A stretch of DNA of 64,000 nt from positions 1,364,501 through 1,428,500 of the forward strand of contig NC_070574.1 in NCBI RefSeq assembly GCF_026914185.1, in the 5' to 3' direction. The position numbers were made by a program, and so were the translations under genes. This stretch comes from Puccinia triticina. Taxonomy: Eukaryota > Basidiomycota > Pucciniomycetes > Pucciniales > Pucciniaceae. The notes under the pieces were generated by a model, which was given only the letters and a program-made list of their open reading frames with translations, was not told the DNA's origin and made no database searches. Below are positions 10,484 to 23,900 of the stretch, one piece after another. Numbering within the stretch: position 1 is the stretch's first letter; each line of letters starts with the position of its first letter.

Positions 10484-12497
10484 CTACTTGTATATATCCT
10501 CATTGGGAAACATAGCTGCACCATAATTGTGACTTTCTTCTTCCAAGGTTTGCTGAACGTCCGGATGATTTATGTGCTTGCCCATGTCTTTGGCAATCAA
10601 GCCGCAAGCAGTTTCTGGTACCAAAACCTTTTGCAATACATATTTAATAGAGAGAGGTGCTGCCAACAAAGTAGTTGTACCAGAATGAGTCCTGTGGAAA
10701 ATGTCAAAAAGAGTGCAGTAGATTATTTTGAATCCCTGCACGCCATAGCTGCAAGTTCCACAGAATAATTCTCAGTTAGATACTTTGTATGAACCAAAAG
10801 ATGATGAGGAATGACACTAAATATCCTGGCTGCTCATCAACAAAGCCTCCTGCAGCATCGTGGAAAACACTATGACACTTTGTGCAACCAAGTGTCTTCC
10901 AATTTTCCAGCACTCAACCTGAGGAGCCTGCCTGGTTGCTGGCCGCTGGTGCTGCCTGTTGCGGCCCGGTTGAACAACTGCTTCCCTGGACCGGGGGGCG
11001 GTGATTTGATGCACCAGATGATTTTTCCAACATCTCATTTGCCAGCTTGTTGAAGTCCATGCGTTTGCTTGCGATATGTTCTGCGTGGAATTTGCCAACT
11101 TCTTGTAAATAGTTATCCCCATATGCGTCGCGGGGGTAGCGATTGGGTACAGTTTGCCTGGTCCGTTCTTCAGCGGTAGGGCTTTGGGTGTCTTTGCGGT
11201 CCAACAGGCCTTTTACCAACATCTACTTTTGAGGGGTTTTGGAACGCTGCAATGCAGCATGGTCAATACAGCAAATTATTTTTTCCATTTGCGCGCTCCG
11301 CCAGTATGCTGTGATTTGTCGGGGCAAGGAGTTCACATTGTTTTCTTCAAAGTCCAAGACTGCATCTGGATCACAAAGTAAATGACCCAGAATCTTCTTT
11401 GTGGGGTAGAGGGATAGTAAGGTGTCCGCGCAGAGGTTGGCAATCTGATATAATTAAAGCCACATTCTTTCAATTAATCATGTTGTTCCAAGCGGGTCAT
11501 GAGGACAAACGGAATGCACCTATCTTACCTTTCTCTTTGTAGATCAAAAATTCTGGGTGCGCTTCCCCTGTGCGACCACAAAAGCTGGGGTGACCTGAGC
11601 CTTTAATCTAGTCAACCCTTGGTTGCTGACCCATTCAAAAAATCCTGTTTTGATTCCGGGAATTGTTGACTCAAGAACTTCAACATTGATGCGTTTTGCC
11701 CATGGTAGCCAGTGCCAAACCATAATGTCTGCCGTAACTGTGTTCCATAAGCAATCCCATACAAACGGTGCATTCCAGTCAAAGGTGAGCGCAGGGAAAC
11801 CCATGCTTGGCTAGATCGGCCCCCACCTCCCTCTTCACATGGATCAAGACAGCCGAGGTCGTGTTAACAGGGGAAGCTTGGAAAGTCACAGGTACAAGGC
11901 AAGTTTTAAGCAATTCCATCTCAGTCTTCTGGATGAGTTTGATCTCCTGTTCATTTGCTTGCGGGTTCTTCTTTGTTGCTTCTTCCAATTGCTGACTAAA
12001 GGCTTCCTTTTGGCGCTCTCTCCAGGTGTCCCAATTTGCAAGTTCCTCTACAGTTACAGAAGTCGGAAGATCTTGTGGCTTTGCATTGGTTTGTAGCCCC
12101 ATCATGGCCCGAGTGAATTTTTGAAGACTCCGTAGAACTTTGTCCTGATGATGAGGCTTCTCATCAGCTGCCCGCGTAATGATCCTAGACAAGTCCTGAT
12201 TGGTTTGTCAGTCCTGAGTGCGGGCCTTGGTGGCCTTTCAGCGACGGCTGCTGCGTTCAGCTAGGGTTTCCAGCGGGAAATCTGTAAACATAATATAAAA
12301 GCAAAACTCATTAGTCATCAGATTTAGCACACATTGTTACTTAGAGAGAAACAGCAATTACCTCCAACCGCTCTTTCAGTCAAACCAGGATCCACAGCCG
12401 CCTCCATAAAGAAGATGTCATCAATATCCATGACAAAAAACCGCAACGCTTGCAATCCGGGGGCGGAGATCCAACTAGTAAAGGCTAGACAGGTAAC
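10484..12497 (-). pseudogene. Broken multi-exon gene, rust-type hypothetical protein
   Basis: Read on the minus strand from about 12497. An exon carries FFVMDIDDIFFMEAAVDPGL and ends at a GTAATT donor near 12362. After an intron ending in ACAG (about 12284) comes FPLETLAERSSRR, then two in-frame TGA codons, then RIITRAADEKPHHQDKV and a charged helical region. A frameshift near 11795 leads to GFPALTFDWNAPFVWDCLWN (about 11544-11804). Further pieces are LPRQITAYWRSAQMEKI (about 11300-11370) and a Gln/Ser-rich region to 10914. A possible last exon at 10484-10741 has GLIAKDMGKHINHP and YGAAMFPNE. The layout resembles large hypothetical families I recall from rust genomes, but no function is known. 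Stops and frameshifts make it a pseudogene. Confidence 0.5.
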
Positions 12498-14589
12498 GGG
12501 TGAGAAGTTGAGATGGTGTTGAGACTACCGGAGATTGTACTTGATGGATACACTACAGCTAATCAACTACCAGGTCAACACAGGCACATGCTCATTTTTG
12601 TGGCTTGACCCGGCAATCAAAATACTCCAAATCATCACTGAAAGGGGGACGCAAAGCCCGCACAACTTCCAATGAACTTCTTGAATTCAATTGGCTGCAT
12701 GGAAGTTACATTCCACCAGAGCAAACTGCCTGTCTACCATTGTTTGTGTTATCTTATGTATCTGCATTTGTTTGTGTAAGGTATTCCCCACCCCAATGGA
12801 TCACACTGCCTTATTATGTACTCAAAATCACAGGTTGTCCCATGTTGGTGGCGGTGGTTGGCTCCAGGAGATATGATTCTCAATGTATAACCAGAAAGCC
12901 AACCCCAAGCACAAGGAGCTCCTTGACCGATCACCTGTTACCTTGCAAATCTAGATATATATTTGGCTTTTGTGTGGCTCGGATCAGCCAATTAAGACTT
13001 AGGCACATTTGTTTTGTTCGTTGAGAGGGAGCAAGAGTGGTCCCAAGTAGCTTTAAGTTCTGACATCAGGGAAAAGCATCAATAAAGGTGTGCAGGATAA
13101 GGTATTGGCCTTCACAATCAGGCAATCCCCGCAACTGTCTTGATGCAATTCATATATAGCCTGCACCCTATTGTCTTCAGTAAGGTGTGCCCGGCCGCTT
13201 GGACTTTGGCCAATCGTCCAACACAAGCACAATCAAGAAACAATGATGGGTGCTTGGACATGCATGTTCCCATACCCTTACAAATTTATTGTTGAATGAT
13301 AAGGCCTTCCACCTCTCAAAGCAAATTGAAGTAGTAGGTAAAGGTTTCCATTGATTTGGCCCTTGCCCAATGCAAAACCCTCCAAACTGCCATCCCAATT
13401 CCCAGACAAGTTCAGACTTGCATGATTTTCCAACTTGACCAAATTTCCAACTTGGACAATTGTCCATCTTGAATCACAATCTCGATTGATCCAGATTGTG
13501 ATCTGACCTGGATGACTATCCTGCACCTGGACAATTGTTCAAGTTGGACAATTTTCCAATCATCCAAGCGGAGTAGCTGGGATGGATATCATTGTGGACA
13601 TTTGTCTACAACTCCATTTTCCACCAGAATGATAGAGTCTCTCTATGGCGGAATTTCAGACAATTTGCGGACATCCCACACACATACATATCTACTCCTA
13701 TTATTCACTTAGGTTGTAGCAGTTAGGTGCCCTCTATGCCATTGCGGCCTATTATGTACATACATTTGCACAAGTCCAAACAATTTTGACATGGCGCAAC
13801 ATTAGATGTATGCACCTGCGTAGGTATGTATGATCATCAAACATTAGTGAGCCTGAAACATGAAAATGAAAATGTACATGACTCCGGACGTACATATAGC
13901 TGCAATCAATCACCCCACAAGTGAGCGCTCAACTTCTTTCACCTCCCCTTCACTTTCCACGCTGTGTACATTCTAAGAAACATCTTATCTTGCTCTTTTG
14001 GAAAGGTTCACCTACTCACAGTTTAGGAACATCAACATCGACACTCTGGCCCTTGTTGTTCCTCTATACCTTCTGCTGACGTCTTATGAGCTCATCAATT
14101 TTCAGCGCTTTTCTAGCTTCAGAATTCTATGTAAGCCTCATCTCCCTTCAAGCTTTTGCATATGTTTGAGCTCAATGCCTTCCTTTGCTCACAGCCCTAT
14201 CTCTTTGCAGACTTGAAGATTAGATCATAAACTTAATCCCTTTCGTATTTTAATAGCAGCTGCCTTCCTTTGAGCTTTCTGTCAACAATCCAAACAATCA
14301 TGAATGGCTCAGGTGGTCCGTCATCATCTGTCCGTAGGTCAGCTTTTCTACAATTTTCAAGCTTTCTTCCCACTACCTTCAACAATTTGTCCCTCCCCCA
14401 AAATAGTCTGCCATGTAAGGTTCTCAGTCTTGTCTTTGTTCCTTGGTGTTGTCTTTCCCCCCCTCTATCAATCTTCACTTGTCAAGCCAGCCAGTTTCAT
14501 CCTTGTTAACTCTCAAAAAAATCTATCTATTCATTCTGTCACACTAGTGCACTCCCCTCCCACTTTTACTCTCCCCAGGCCTTATCTCT
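12498..14589. other. No clear gene; loosely inverted TTGGACAATT-rich segment
   Basis: Open frames such as 12605-13024 are AT-rich with no domain. At 13440-13560 the motif CAACTTGGACAATTGTCCA recurs in inverted and direct forms around an ATCACAATC...GATTGTGAT pair, giving a weak cruciform-like segment. The last 600 bp is pyrimidine-rich and may be the promoter of the next gene. Confidence 0.35.
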
Positions 14590-17031
14590 ATGGATCCTGC
14601 TTCTGATGCCTCCCTGCTCCCAAATCCAGCCCTCCTACCAAACGCGCCTGCTCTGGATGTCCACAGCAATGCAGAAAATGTGGTCTTGTCTTCTGGTATG
14701 TACATCTAACACTTCCCTATCTCCTCCAAGCATTTACCAACTTCAAATTATGCTTTTGTAGCTTTAGATACACTCAGGGGGCCGGCCCCTTTGCTCAAAG
14801 CCTGCGCAAATTACAAGGCAATCTCACAACCTACTCTCCTTCGCAGTGAGAGAAGGCAAGCTGGAAAAAAGGAGTATGTCACAAGTTGCACCGGGCTTGA
14901 GGAAATATTGGAGCAGGCTTTGGGTATTTCAGAGTCTCTTCCTGTCCCTCCGGCCCAAATCATTTCCGGGATCAGAGACATTCAAGAGGAGTGCCAAAAG
15001 AGAAAGCAAGGTGAGTCATGCCTACGTGACTACTGGCTGCATGGTACAACGCTAACTCCCCAACTTGTTTCAGACAGGGAAGCCAATCCCTCCAGAGGAT
15101 TTGATAGACCTTACAAACGAGAGCAACAATGAAGATTTTGATAAATCTACGCAAGTAACCTCAGCGTCCAAATCACTCCCCAAACGTAAGTGCTTAGAGG
15201 ACAACAAATTACCGTGCAAAAAAATGAGTCCCCTTGCCCAGAATCCCCCCATTCTTCCCCATTGGTTGGCCAATACAAGCCAGATCATCTTTGTCCCGCC
15301 GAGGATGCTCATGATGCCCCGTTACATGGAAAAATAGGTAAGTTTTTATTTGCCTTCCCCTTCATTGTTCAAAATCTAAATGTGGCTTTTTTGTAAGATC
15401 ATCCAGACGCTGCATCTCAGACCCTCTCACATACCACCGGTACCCTTCCTGAAATTGCTGCCCCTGCGGCCACCACCACACTCAACTCAACTCAGCCAGA
15501 TCTTGCTAAGACTCAGACACCAGCCAACTCGACTGACGAGCAGGTGCAAGTGAATCTTCCTCAGCAAAATTGACTGGTCCGGCTTCTACCAACAATCCGG
15601 CCTTACCACCCGCTACTGGGCCTCAAGTCAACCCCAATTTGCCTCATGATAGCTTACCAACTCCTTCACCGGCCAATCCCACCAATTCTCCTCTCCTTAA
15701 AGCACCACCTGCCCCCATGATCACTCTTCTCTCATTGGCCGCAAACACAGGCTCAGCACATCCTTCTCCTTCAGATCAAACACACGCTCCTTCTACATCT
15801 ACCAGCCAGCCGAGTCCTATCAGTTTCATCAAAGACAAATCTATCAGAAGCAAGGTGCATGTCATCCTGAAGAATTTCCAGGGCAATATCAACCATCAAA
15901 AGTTCACGGCTGCACACAATTCTGTCCATTCCTTCCTTGACTGTCAAGAAAAATCTATGCACAAGAGGACCCTGCCACCCGATTTACCTCAGTTCAGCTT
16001 GGTTCAGGCGGAATCTACCCATAAATCATGGTTGAAAGAGATTCAAAAGCATTGTAAGTCTGACTGTTTGGTGGAATATTATTTTCATAATAAATTGCTT
16101 TATCTCCTTCATAATTCACCCTCTTCTTTTGTTTCAATTCAGTGGGAACAATTTTATTACCCGGAAACAATGAGCCTTGGTTTGCGCCTGAATTGATTGA
16201 TATCTCACAAATCCAGTCGGCAAACCTCAAGTACTTGAAGGCAAGTAGCCATGTCAAATTCAGCTTTGCCCTGTTGCTTTGGGAAATCCAAAAGCCTTCA
16301 AAGCTCCAGTTGTCTTGATGGTCCAACTGCATTGCCACCTCAATCCAGTTGACTGTACAGGGATTCTCCGTTAAGCCGCTGCCATTAGCCAACTTGGAAA
16401 GCAACAACCTTGGGTCGCATTTGCGCATTCTTGAATATCTGACTAGCTGCAAGACTTCTACATCAAACTCAAATGCAGACAATGGAACCGTGCGCAATGA
16501 CATGGCACTTAAACCCTTGAATCAGTTGCATGACTTGATAATTGATGTTTTCATCACCTACGAAATCATCCGAGGTTCTGCTGCCGCCAATGTGGAACCC
16601 AAGGCAAATTCTGCAGATAGTCAGGAACTTGTGCTGCAAAAGAAGGACCTTGAAAAATATTGCTCAAGACATAATTATATCCCTTTCTGCCTTTAGCTTG
16701 TTGCTGGTGTTTGTGGTCTTATGTTGGCTCCTAACAACCGGCAGTTTGCCTCTGGTGCAATCAACTTTGGGTTTCCTGAGCGCTGTGGAACTCCTCTTAA
16801 AAAAGAAATGTTCCTCAGCGCAAGGCTTTGGAACCTGTTTGGAAAAGGCTTGGCTCCTATATTGATGGACTTTCCATTGAATCTTTCCTCACCCCCAACT
16901 GCCTATTCAATTTCTGCCGTCCACAAATGCTTCAAATTGCCAAAGCAATTACAGCCAACTTCCTAGTTTGCCTTCAAAACCAATTCCCGGCGAATAAATT
17001 TGAACTCCCTCGCAGCATTACTGCCAAATGA
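14590..17031 (+). pseudogene. Broken multi-exon gene, rust-type hypothetical protein (Pro/Ser-rich N-terminal half)
   Basis: The start ATG at 14590 gives MDPASDASLLPNPALL. Exon ends show good splice signals: GTATGT at 14696, AG before 14762, GTGAGT at 15011, AG before 15074, GTAAGT at 15186, GTAAGT at 16054 and AG before 16143. The middle (15570-16053) is rich in Pro, Ser and Thr. The C-terminal part has YLKASSHVKFSFALLLWEIQ, then an in-frame TGA (16316-16318), then a long helical segment, a TAG at 16694-16696, VAGVCGLM, and a frameshift near 16850. The end is at 17031. The KASxHxKFxxALLLWE block resembles a large rust-specific hypothetical family in my memory. No enzymatic motif is seen. Confidence 0.5.
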
Positions 17032-17730
17032 TTTGTTTTTTCTTGCTCACCAATATGCTCTTCCAGTATAAGATTCTTTTCCTTTTTAAATTATGTTACT
17101 TTCCAAAATATAAAAATAGAAAAACACCAAATGTCAAATTTATTTTTTGTCTGTTATGCTCATGTCTTTTGAAATGTGGATTTTCACTATCTGGAAATTT
17201 CATGGATGCCTCTTCATGCTTCTGAATTGAAACATAATTTCCTGACAAAGTACTTGTGCCTGCCAAAAATGCTTGGTTAATCAATATTAATGAATTCCTG
17301 CTGTTGCTTGTGCCAATTTTACTCATTTTTGGTGAAACATTCTCAAGTAGTATTAAAATCTTTAGCAAATCACATAGCATGTTTAAAACAACATGAGCTC
17401 TGGGGCCAGAATATAACAAAATGGACATTATGAGGCCCATGCATCTTTGTGGAGATGGACAGCCCAAACTGAATCCAGTGACATCTGATGCCCTGCCTGG
17501 ATAGTTTCCATTGAGGAACCAGGTGAGGTGATGTAGGAGGGTAAATTGAAAAAAAAATCATGCAACATATCTACTTCCTCAAACAAAAAAAGAAGGCATT
17601 TCGACATAAATTGCACACTTTTGATGTGGTTTTTTGTGCTACACTAGAAGTATCCATGTCACATTTCTGGGTGGGGAAAGATTAGGAATACATAATGAAA
17701 ATGTAAGGATAATATAAAAATTGCATGAGA
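17032..17730. other. AT-rich intergenic stretch
   Basis: Nothing recognisable. A minus-strand open frame (17096-17467) exists, but it has no domain and lies in AT-rich sequence. Confidence 0.35.
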
Positions 17731-17733
17731 AAC

Positions 17734-17795
17734 ATGTAAGAAACATATAGGAAACATGTAAGAAACATATAGGAAACATTTAAGAAACATATACA
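17734..17795 (+). repeat. 22-bp tandem repeat, about three copies
   Basis: The unit GTAAGAAACATATAGGAAAC plus AT repeats about three times with single-base differences; the last copy is degenerate. Confidence 0.7.
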
Positions 17796-17889
17796 AGGCA
17801 TGTTTCAGTTTTATTTGATCAATTTACAACTATTTTTATATAAATTTTTCAGCATGACAATGTGCACATGTTGCCTCCCTTTTTGGGGT

Positions 17890-18160
17890 GGTGAGTGGTA
17901 GTGGTAGTTTCAAGTTAGAGTCAGTAGTAGTAGTAGAAGTCAGGAGCTTGAGTAGTAATGAAAGTGCCTTATCAAGAGATTGTTAAGGAAGAGATTATTA
18001 CCCACTTCATCAACAACAATTATAACAAGTAGTAGTAGTAGTGTAGTAGCAACCAGGAGCTCTAGTATTGATTAAAGCACCTTATCAAGAGATTTTTTAA
18101 GGAAGAGATCATTACCAACCTTCTCATCAACAACCCATCATCAACAAAAAATTTATCTTA
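17890..18160 (+). repeat. Diverged tandem duplication (~130 bp) with AGT microsatellite
   Basis: Two copies share a GTAGTAGTAGT run, AGGAGCT, then CCTTATCAAGAGATT and AAGGAAGAGAT. The copies begin near 17900 and 18030. Confidence 0.6.
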
Positions 18161-18199
18161 CATAATTAATCCCACTGGATTATATTATCCCCCATCATC

Positions 18200-18435
18200 A
18201 GAAGTTGTAACAGATCTGCAAGATTAGTGATTTGAGGTATCTAGGTCTGATAGAGATTACTATAGAAAAGTGAGATCTATCTTGGAATCAGCCACATCTT
18301 TGTAAATATTGATTACAAGAGTCTTAGTTATTTGCATAGTACCATTGAAGGGGCAGGTCTTTCAAACCACTCGTAAGTTGTAATAGCCTTTCAACCTATT
18401 AGCAATTTATTTCCCCCTCAGAGGATATTTTCACC
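18200..18435 (+). repeat. Dispersed repeat, likely LTR fragment (copy 1)
   Basis: Contains ATCTAGGTCTGA, then GGGGCAGGTCTTTCAAACCA, TTGTAATAGC and TTTCCCCCTC in that order. The same series occurs inverted at 28035-28270. A short terminal region ending in a pyrimidine tract suggests an LTR 3' part, but I could not define both ends. Confidence 0.45.
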
Positions 18436-18474
18436 AAATAAAACATTCAGTGTCCCACAAGCGTCCCTACACCG

Positions 18475-19660
18475 GGACAGAACGGTCATTGAGAGGGTTT
18501 CTTCCTCCCAATGACCAATCTTTACCGGTCATCAAGAGGGATGAGTCCTCTTGATGACTGGTGCTGGTCATTGTGAGGACTCATCCCTCTCAATGACTGG
18601 TATAGACCGGTCATCAAGAGAGTTGTTTCCTCCTAATGACCAATCTGTATCGGTCATTGAGAGGGGTGAGTCCTCTTGATGACTGGAGCTGGTCATTGGG
18701 AGGATCTCAATGACTGGTGCTGGTCATTGGGAGGATCTTGATGACCAGCACCGGCCATGGAGAGGTTTTTTTCCTCCTGATGACCGGTCTACCCTTGATG
18801 GCTGGTCTGCGGCGGCCGTCAATCCCGGAGTACAACAGGGTGCATTCCAATGTTTTTTGGAGTGTTCTTCTGCGCACCCAGCATTTCTTGGAGTGAAAAT
18901 AGTTGACTCCTAACATTCCTCCTAATGACCAATCTGTATCGGTCATTGAGAGGGGTGAGTCCTCTTGATGACTGGAGCTGGTCATTGGGAGGATCTCAAT
19001 GACTGGTGCTGGTCATTGGGAGGATCTTGATGACCAGCACCGGCCATGGAGAGGTTTTTTTCCTCCTGATGACCGGTCTACCCTTGATGGCTGGTCTGCG
19101 GCGGCCGTCAATCCCGGAGTACAACAGGGTGCACTCCAATGTTTTTTGGAGTGTGCTTCTGCGCACCCAGCATTTCCTGGAGTGATCAAAATACTTCACT
19201 CCAAAAACCACATCTTTTAGGAGTGAACTATTTTCACTCCAAGAAATGCTGGAGTGCACACCTGTGCACTCCAAAAAAGGGGTGAGTCCTCTTGATTACT
19301 GGTGCTGGTCATTGGGAGGATCTCAATGACTGGTGCTGGTCATTGGGAGGATCTCAATGACTGGTGCTGGTCATTGGGAGGATCTCAATGACTGGTGCTG
19401 GTCATTGGGAGGATCTCAATGACTGGTGCTGGTCATTGGGAGGATCTTGATGACCAGCACCGGCCATGGAGAGGGTTTTTTCCTCCTGATGACCGGTCTA
19501 CCCTTGATGGCTGGTCTGCGGCGGCCGTCAATCCCGGAGTACAACAGGGTGCATTCCAATGTTTTTTGGAGTGTGCTTCTGCGCACCCAGCATTTCTTGG
19601 AGTGAAAATAGTTGACTCCTAACAAAAAAACCTTGGAGTGCACACCTTTTTTGGTGTGTG
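18475..19660 (+). repeat. Complex minisatellite of GGTCATT/AATGACC hairpin units with three ~200-bp higher-order copies
   Basis: Units of about 31 bp (GGTCATTGGGAGGATCTCAA followed by TGACTGGTGCT) repeat tandemly, with near-perfect copies at 19310-19435. A longer block recurs at about 18703-18912, 18992-19190 and 19428-19622. It contains GACCAGCACCGGCCATGGAG, GGCGGCCGTC and a CACTCCAA/TTGGAGTG hairpin. The open frames on both strands come from the repeat and are not genes. Confidence 0.85.
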
Positions 19661-20560
19661 CGGGGTAATTTTTTGGTGTGCAAAAAGGCAGACCCAATGT
19701 TAAACCCCAGCATAACATATCCTCAACCTTGACGTCTGTTAAATAACATATTCCCTGGTGCGGCCATATGCAATTAATTTTCACACAATATAACATTATC
19801 CCTTGCTAATCAATTGAAATTATCTAAGCATCACCTGAAAATTAAGTTAAACAGACCCAACATATGCATTCGCCACTCCGGGCTGAATGCTGAAATTTGA
19901 CTGCCCCGGGCGTCATGCTTGGACAACGTCCAATCTGGCCCAACTAACTTCAGCCAACCAGTTACTCAAAATTGCCACAATTTACATTCAACTTCAGATG
20001 AAACAGTTTTAGTCGTTGTATTTCACCAGAATAACCAGTCTGGTAATGATTCTTCATTGCCTCCGTCATTGCATTGATGCAACAGCCTGTCTGACGGTGG
20101 GCAAAAATGATCAACACAAGTTCTCATTGAAGCCGCTTGATAAGGTCAAGAGTATAAAATCTGATTTGTCATATCAATTTCTGTGAATCATAAGTTACAC
20201 GCCAATCAAGTATAATTACCAGCTAAAATAAGCAACCTAGGATAATGGCTATGGTAAAACGCTAGTTACAATTAGTCCAATAGATCACTACTGACTTATA
20301 ATCTAATTGCCTTAATCTTAATGAAATAGGGAAATCACTCACTCAAATGGACAAGCCATCCATTGACGTTGGTTGATTGATCAAGCTTTCAGGGAGACAT
20401 CTATGTCCACACTGATGTGAGCACTTATCCAATCTTCAACTTGAACCATACTACAATGGTCTATTAGGTCTCAACCATATTCATTGATAATGGAATAGCG
20501 GAAAATAACCTCCTCTGGGCATGGTTGCGATCTTGACAAGGAGCTGGACCGCGTTAATTT
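19661..20560. other. No feature recognised
   Basis: AT-rich sequence without a supported gene or repeat. Confidence 0.35.
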
Positions 20561-20569
20561 GCCATAAAC

Positions 20570-20950
20570 TTGCGGTCAGAGGGATTCCTCAGGGTCCACA
20601 TTGCGGCGCGCGAGAGACATTTAATGAAAGGATATCTTGACGGCTTCAGTCATGATGGAGCACTCAAGATTAAGTTTTCATCCTCATTGCCAAGCTGCAA
20701 GCAAGATTCCAAGTGCGGGTGCCCCAAAAAACCTCTAATTATTAATGCAGTTGGTACAATAATTGACATATCAATAGTCATGCCTGATGAAAACAGCATT
20801 GACCCTACTTACACTATAACACTCAGTCAGTGAGTTTGATTCAATTGTATATCAGGATTATCAATCATTCAAATGACAACATAGAGTGGAGGCAGAGACT
20901 CAGTTGCGGAATTCACTATTCCGCCTGGGTTGAACACCACAATTCAGCTC
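20570..20950 (+). CDS. Possible exon(s) of an unknown protein
   Basis: An 87-codon open frame (20570-20833) contains LPSCKQDSKCGCPKKPLII and IIDISIVMPDENSIDPTYTI. After a short possible intron the same style continues with VAEFTIPPGLNTTIQLNENL to about 20950. Sequence quality (charged, non-repetitive, Cys-containing) suggests a real exon rather than noise. The VxGTIxDI / TYTITLS strands could be an OB-like beta fold, but this is only a guess. No start or end of the gene is defined. Confidence 0.35.
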
Positions 20951-23900
20951 AATGAGAACCTGTTGGGTAAGTGCACATGATTCTACGGGGTCTTGTCGGG
21001 CGTTTTTGTTAGCAGCCGCCGTTGCCTTGTCCGGGTGAGACTCAAGTTCCCTTGAAAGGCAAAGATAATGTAAAACTGATATGTTCCCGATTACCCAGGT
21101 TGTGTCAGGGAGAATTTTTGGTCCATGACAAAATTATAAATGACATGATTTATCACTCATCCTCATTACTTATTATGGAAATAAGACTTATCTTTGATGC
21201 ACACACAAACTTCCAAAATATTTAAATTGATTTCCTGACTGCTATGTTTGTTGTGAAGTTCTTGCACATCATTGATTTAGAAAAATGTCTATCATATTCT
21301 TAGAAGATCTCAAAATTGAGCATGTCAAACATTCCTATGCCTACTGAGTTTGACCCATAACAAACCTCCTAATATAGAAGATGCGCTTCCACCCAAAATT
21401 CAACCCTGCATCTTGGATTTCAATTGGCCAAATATGGATCTTACTTGCAGAGCCAGGAGAAAAACACATGAAATTTAATTAAACCAGGTATGGATATTCA
21501 CAAGGAGAGCTCCCTGAGTCCATCCATTGCAGTAACTCAACTTCTAACCATGCACTTTGCATAACACATGTAGCGTAAATAATCACTGTATTCACCCTTG
21601 CATTCTCTCATGGAGAAGCACTGCATTGCTATGAACTATTGAATGACTTTAAGACAAAAAAGGGATTAGCGTCAAGATAAATTTAGCAATCATATAAGTC
21701 AGGCATGCCTTTTTGCAACACGTTTGAAGATTTTCTTATGGACAATGTTGACTAAACCTGTCTTAGAATCCAGTTTGATAATAAGTAAGTTATTAACATC
21801 CAATACTCTTGATAGTGCAACATAAAGTTGACCATGTGAGAAGATGTCTGATTCAAGGTAAACAGCTACTCTGTTCAAGGTTTGGCCTTGGCTTTTGTTT
21901 ACAGACATTGCATACGCAGGTGCCACAGGAAATTGATACCAGAAGAATGAAAGGTCCAATTGGGCATTTGACTTGTTTTGAAGCTTGATCCTCAGGAGAG
22001 TGACCTCATCTCCCTCCAAAGGGCCTGAAATGAGAATTCCTCAAATAAAACCAAGGCCAAAATTGACTACTCTTATGCGGGAATCGTTGCATACCCCCAC
22101 CCCAATCAACTAATTCCGCATTATTACCAGCAGCATCCCTAACTTGATTGCAATCTTGTGTTCTGGGAACCCTGAAAAGGATAACTTGTTTAAGCACTCC
22201 TTGGGTAAGCTCAATATAGAATCAGGATCCGGCGTATTGATTGATGTTAACGTGACCACATCACCTGGCAACTTATCCAGAACCTCATTGTTTATCTTCT
22301 TGACATCTTTATGTAGAGGAGCAAGGATACAGCGCTGGAGGAGATAATTAGTTGCCGCGTTGCCTGACGCTACCTCAGGCAAATCACCGTAAACAAACCA
22401 GATCAATGATGTTCTCATCTCATTGCAAGATTTGAATGACTTGATGGTTATGTGGCGGAGTTTGATGACGGCAAAATCACTTTTTTGTCTTTTTCATTCA
22501 CCCAATAAAAGCAACAACAACGCAAATTCAATGTTCTTCTGACTTTCCATGGATGCTATTGCTTGTGCAAAGCGCATGTTAGTGTCTAAGCTGAATTGTG
22601 CAATGTTATCCCAAATCAAAGACGACTTTATTGTAGAGGCATATGAAGGAGGAAATTTGTTATATTTAACAACCGGCAATATCTGTTGGAAGTCACCCAA
22701 AAACACAACTGCATTTCCTCCAAAGTCTTCATCTGAGCTACAAATACCTTTCAAAGTTTGGTTGACAGCTTCAATTGAGTTTTTATGAATTGTGACAACT
22801 TCATCCCAGATGATGAGTTGTGCTTTTTGGAGCTTTGCCGCAAGAGAGGTGTCTTTGTCAATAGGGCACTCAAACCCATTGGCAACATCTATTGGAATCT
22901 TGAAAGCTCAATGCGCATTTTGGCCAAACTTGAGGAGCAACACCAGAAGACGCTACAACTACTTTCTCATAACCGTTGATAGAAGCTAGATCAATAAGAC
23001 TATTCAGGATGAATGTCTTTCCAGTCCCACCCAGTCCGTCCAAATAGAAAAGGCCGTTTTGGCCTCTAATCAGGGCGTACTTGATTTTCATGTAGAAGCA
23101 ATTCTGGCGTTGATTGAAGAGTTTTTTGTGCTTGACTAACCAAGCAGCAGTTACAGAGGTTTCTTCTATGTCATCTTCATTTGACTTCATTCCAACCATC
23201 ATCCTTGCCTCCCTCTTGGAAGGATTAAGTCCGTATGATTGTAAGGAGTTTCCCATACCCTGCAAAATCCCTTCAAGGCAATATAATGCCATGACTCGTT
23301 GCTCAGCGTTGTTCAATCGGTTGCTATAACGTTTTTGCATGTCAATCCTAGATTGGTCATCAGTAAATGATAAATAATGGGTATCCAATAGCTTCAGTGG
23401 ATCCAATGGAGGTGAATGAACACATATGATAGCAAACATTTGAGCAAGGTGATATCCAGTTTGCACGATCGCTGCCTCATGGAGAGCTTTGTTGTAGAGG
23501 AAGTTGTTGACAAGAAGTCCAAGGAGATTGCATGTATCTTGATAATTATCACAAAGTTCTCCATTAACCGTCCAGAGTTCAGCAAAAGTTGTAAATGCTT
23601 TTCAATGAATGAGTAAAACCCTCAGGTAAAACTTCTTGCCTGCCAAATACAATACTGAAAATATCCTTCCAACACACTTTTCCCTTGTTTGCCGTGCAAC
23701 CTACACCTTCTCAGTTTTGTTCCACCAGAAGTACGTGGGAATGTCTTTGTAAAACAGATTGCAAGCATGCTGGCCATCTGCACCAATAGCATCCTTGAAA
23801 TTTAGCAGCATGAATCCAGTCAACATCGTTTGTGTAGCCTTGCCATTGTTGATTTGGCCCTCAAGACCCTCTTGGTTCTTGAAATAGACAAGCTGTTCCC

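Noticed and set aside
12605..13024. 139-codon open frame
   Set aside because: No domain, overlapping frames on both strands, AT-rich context; no splice or codon pattern like the neighbouring genes.
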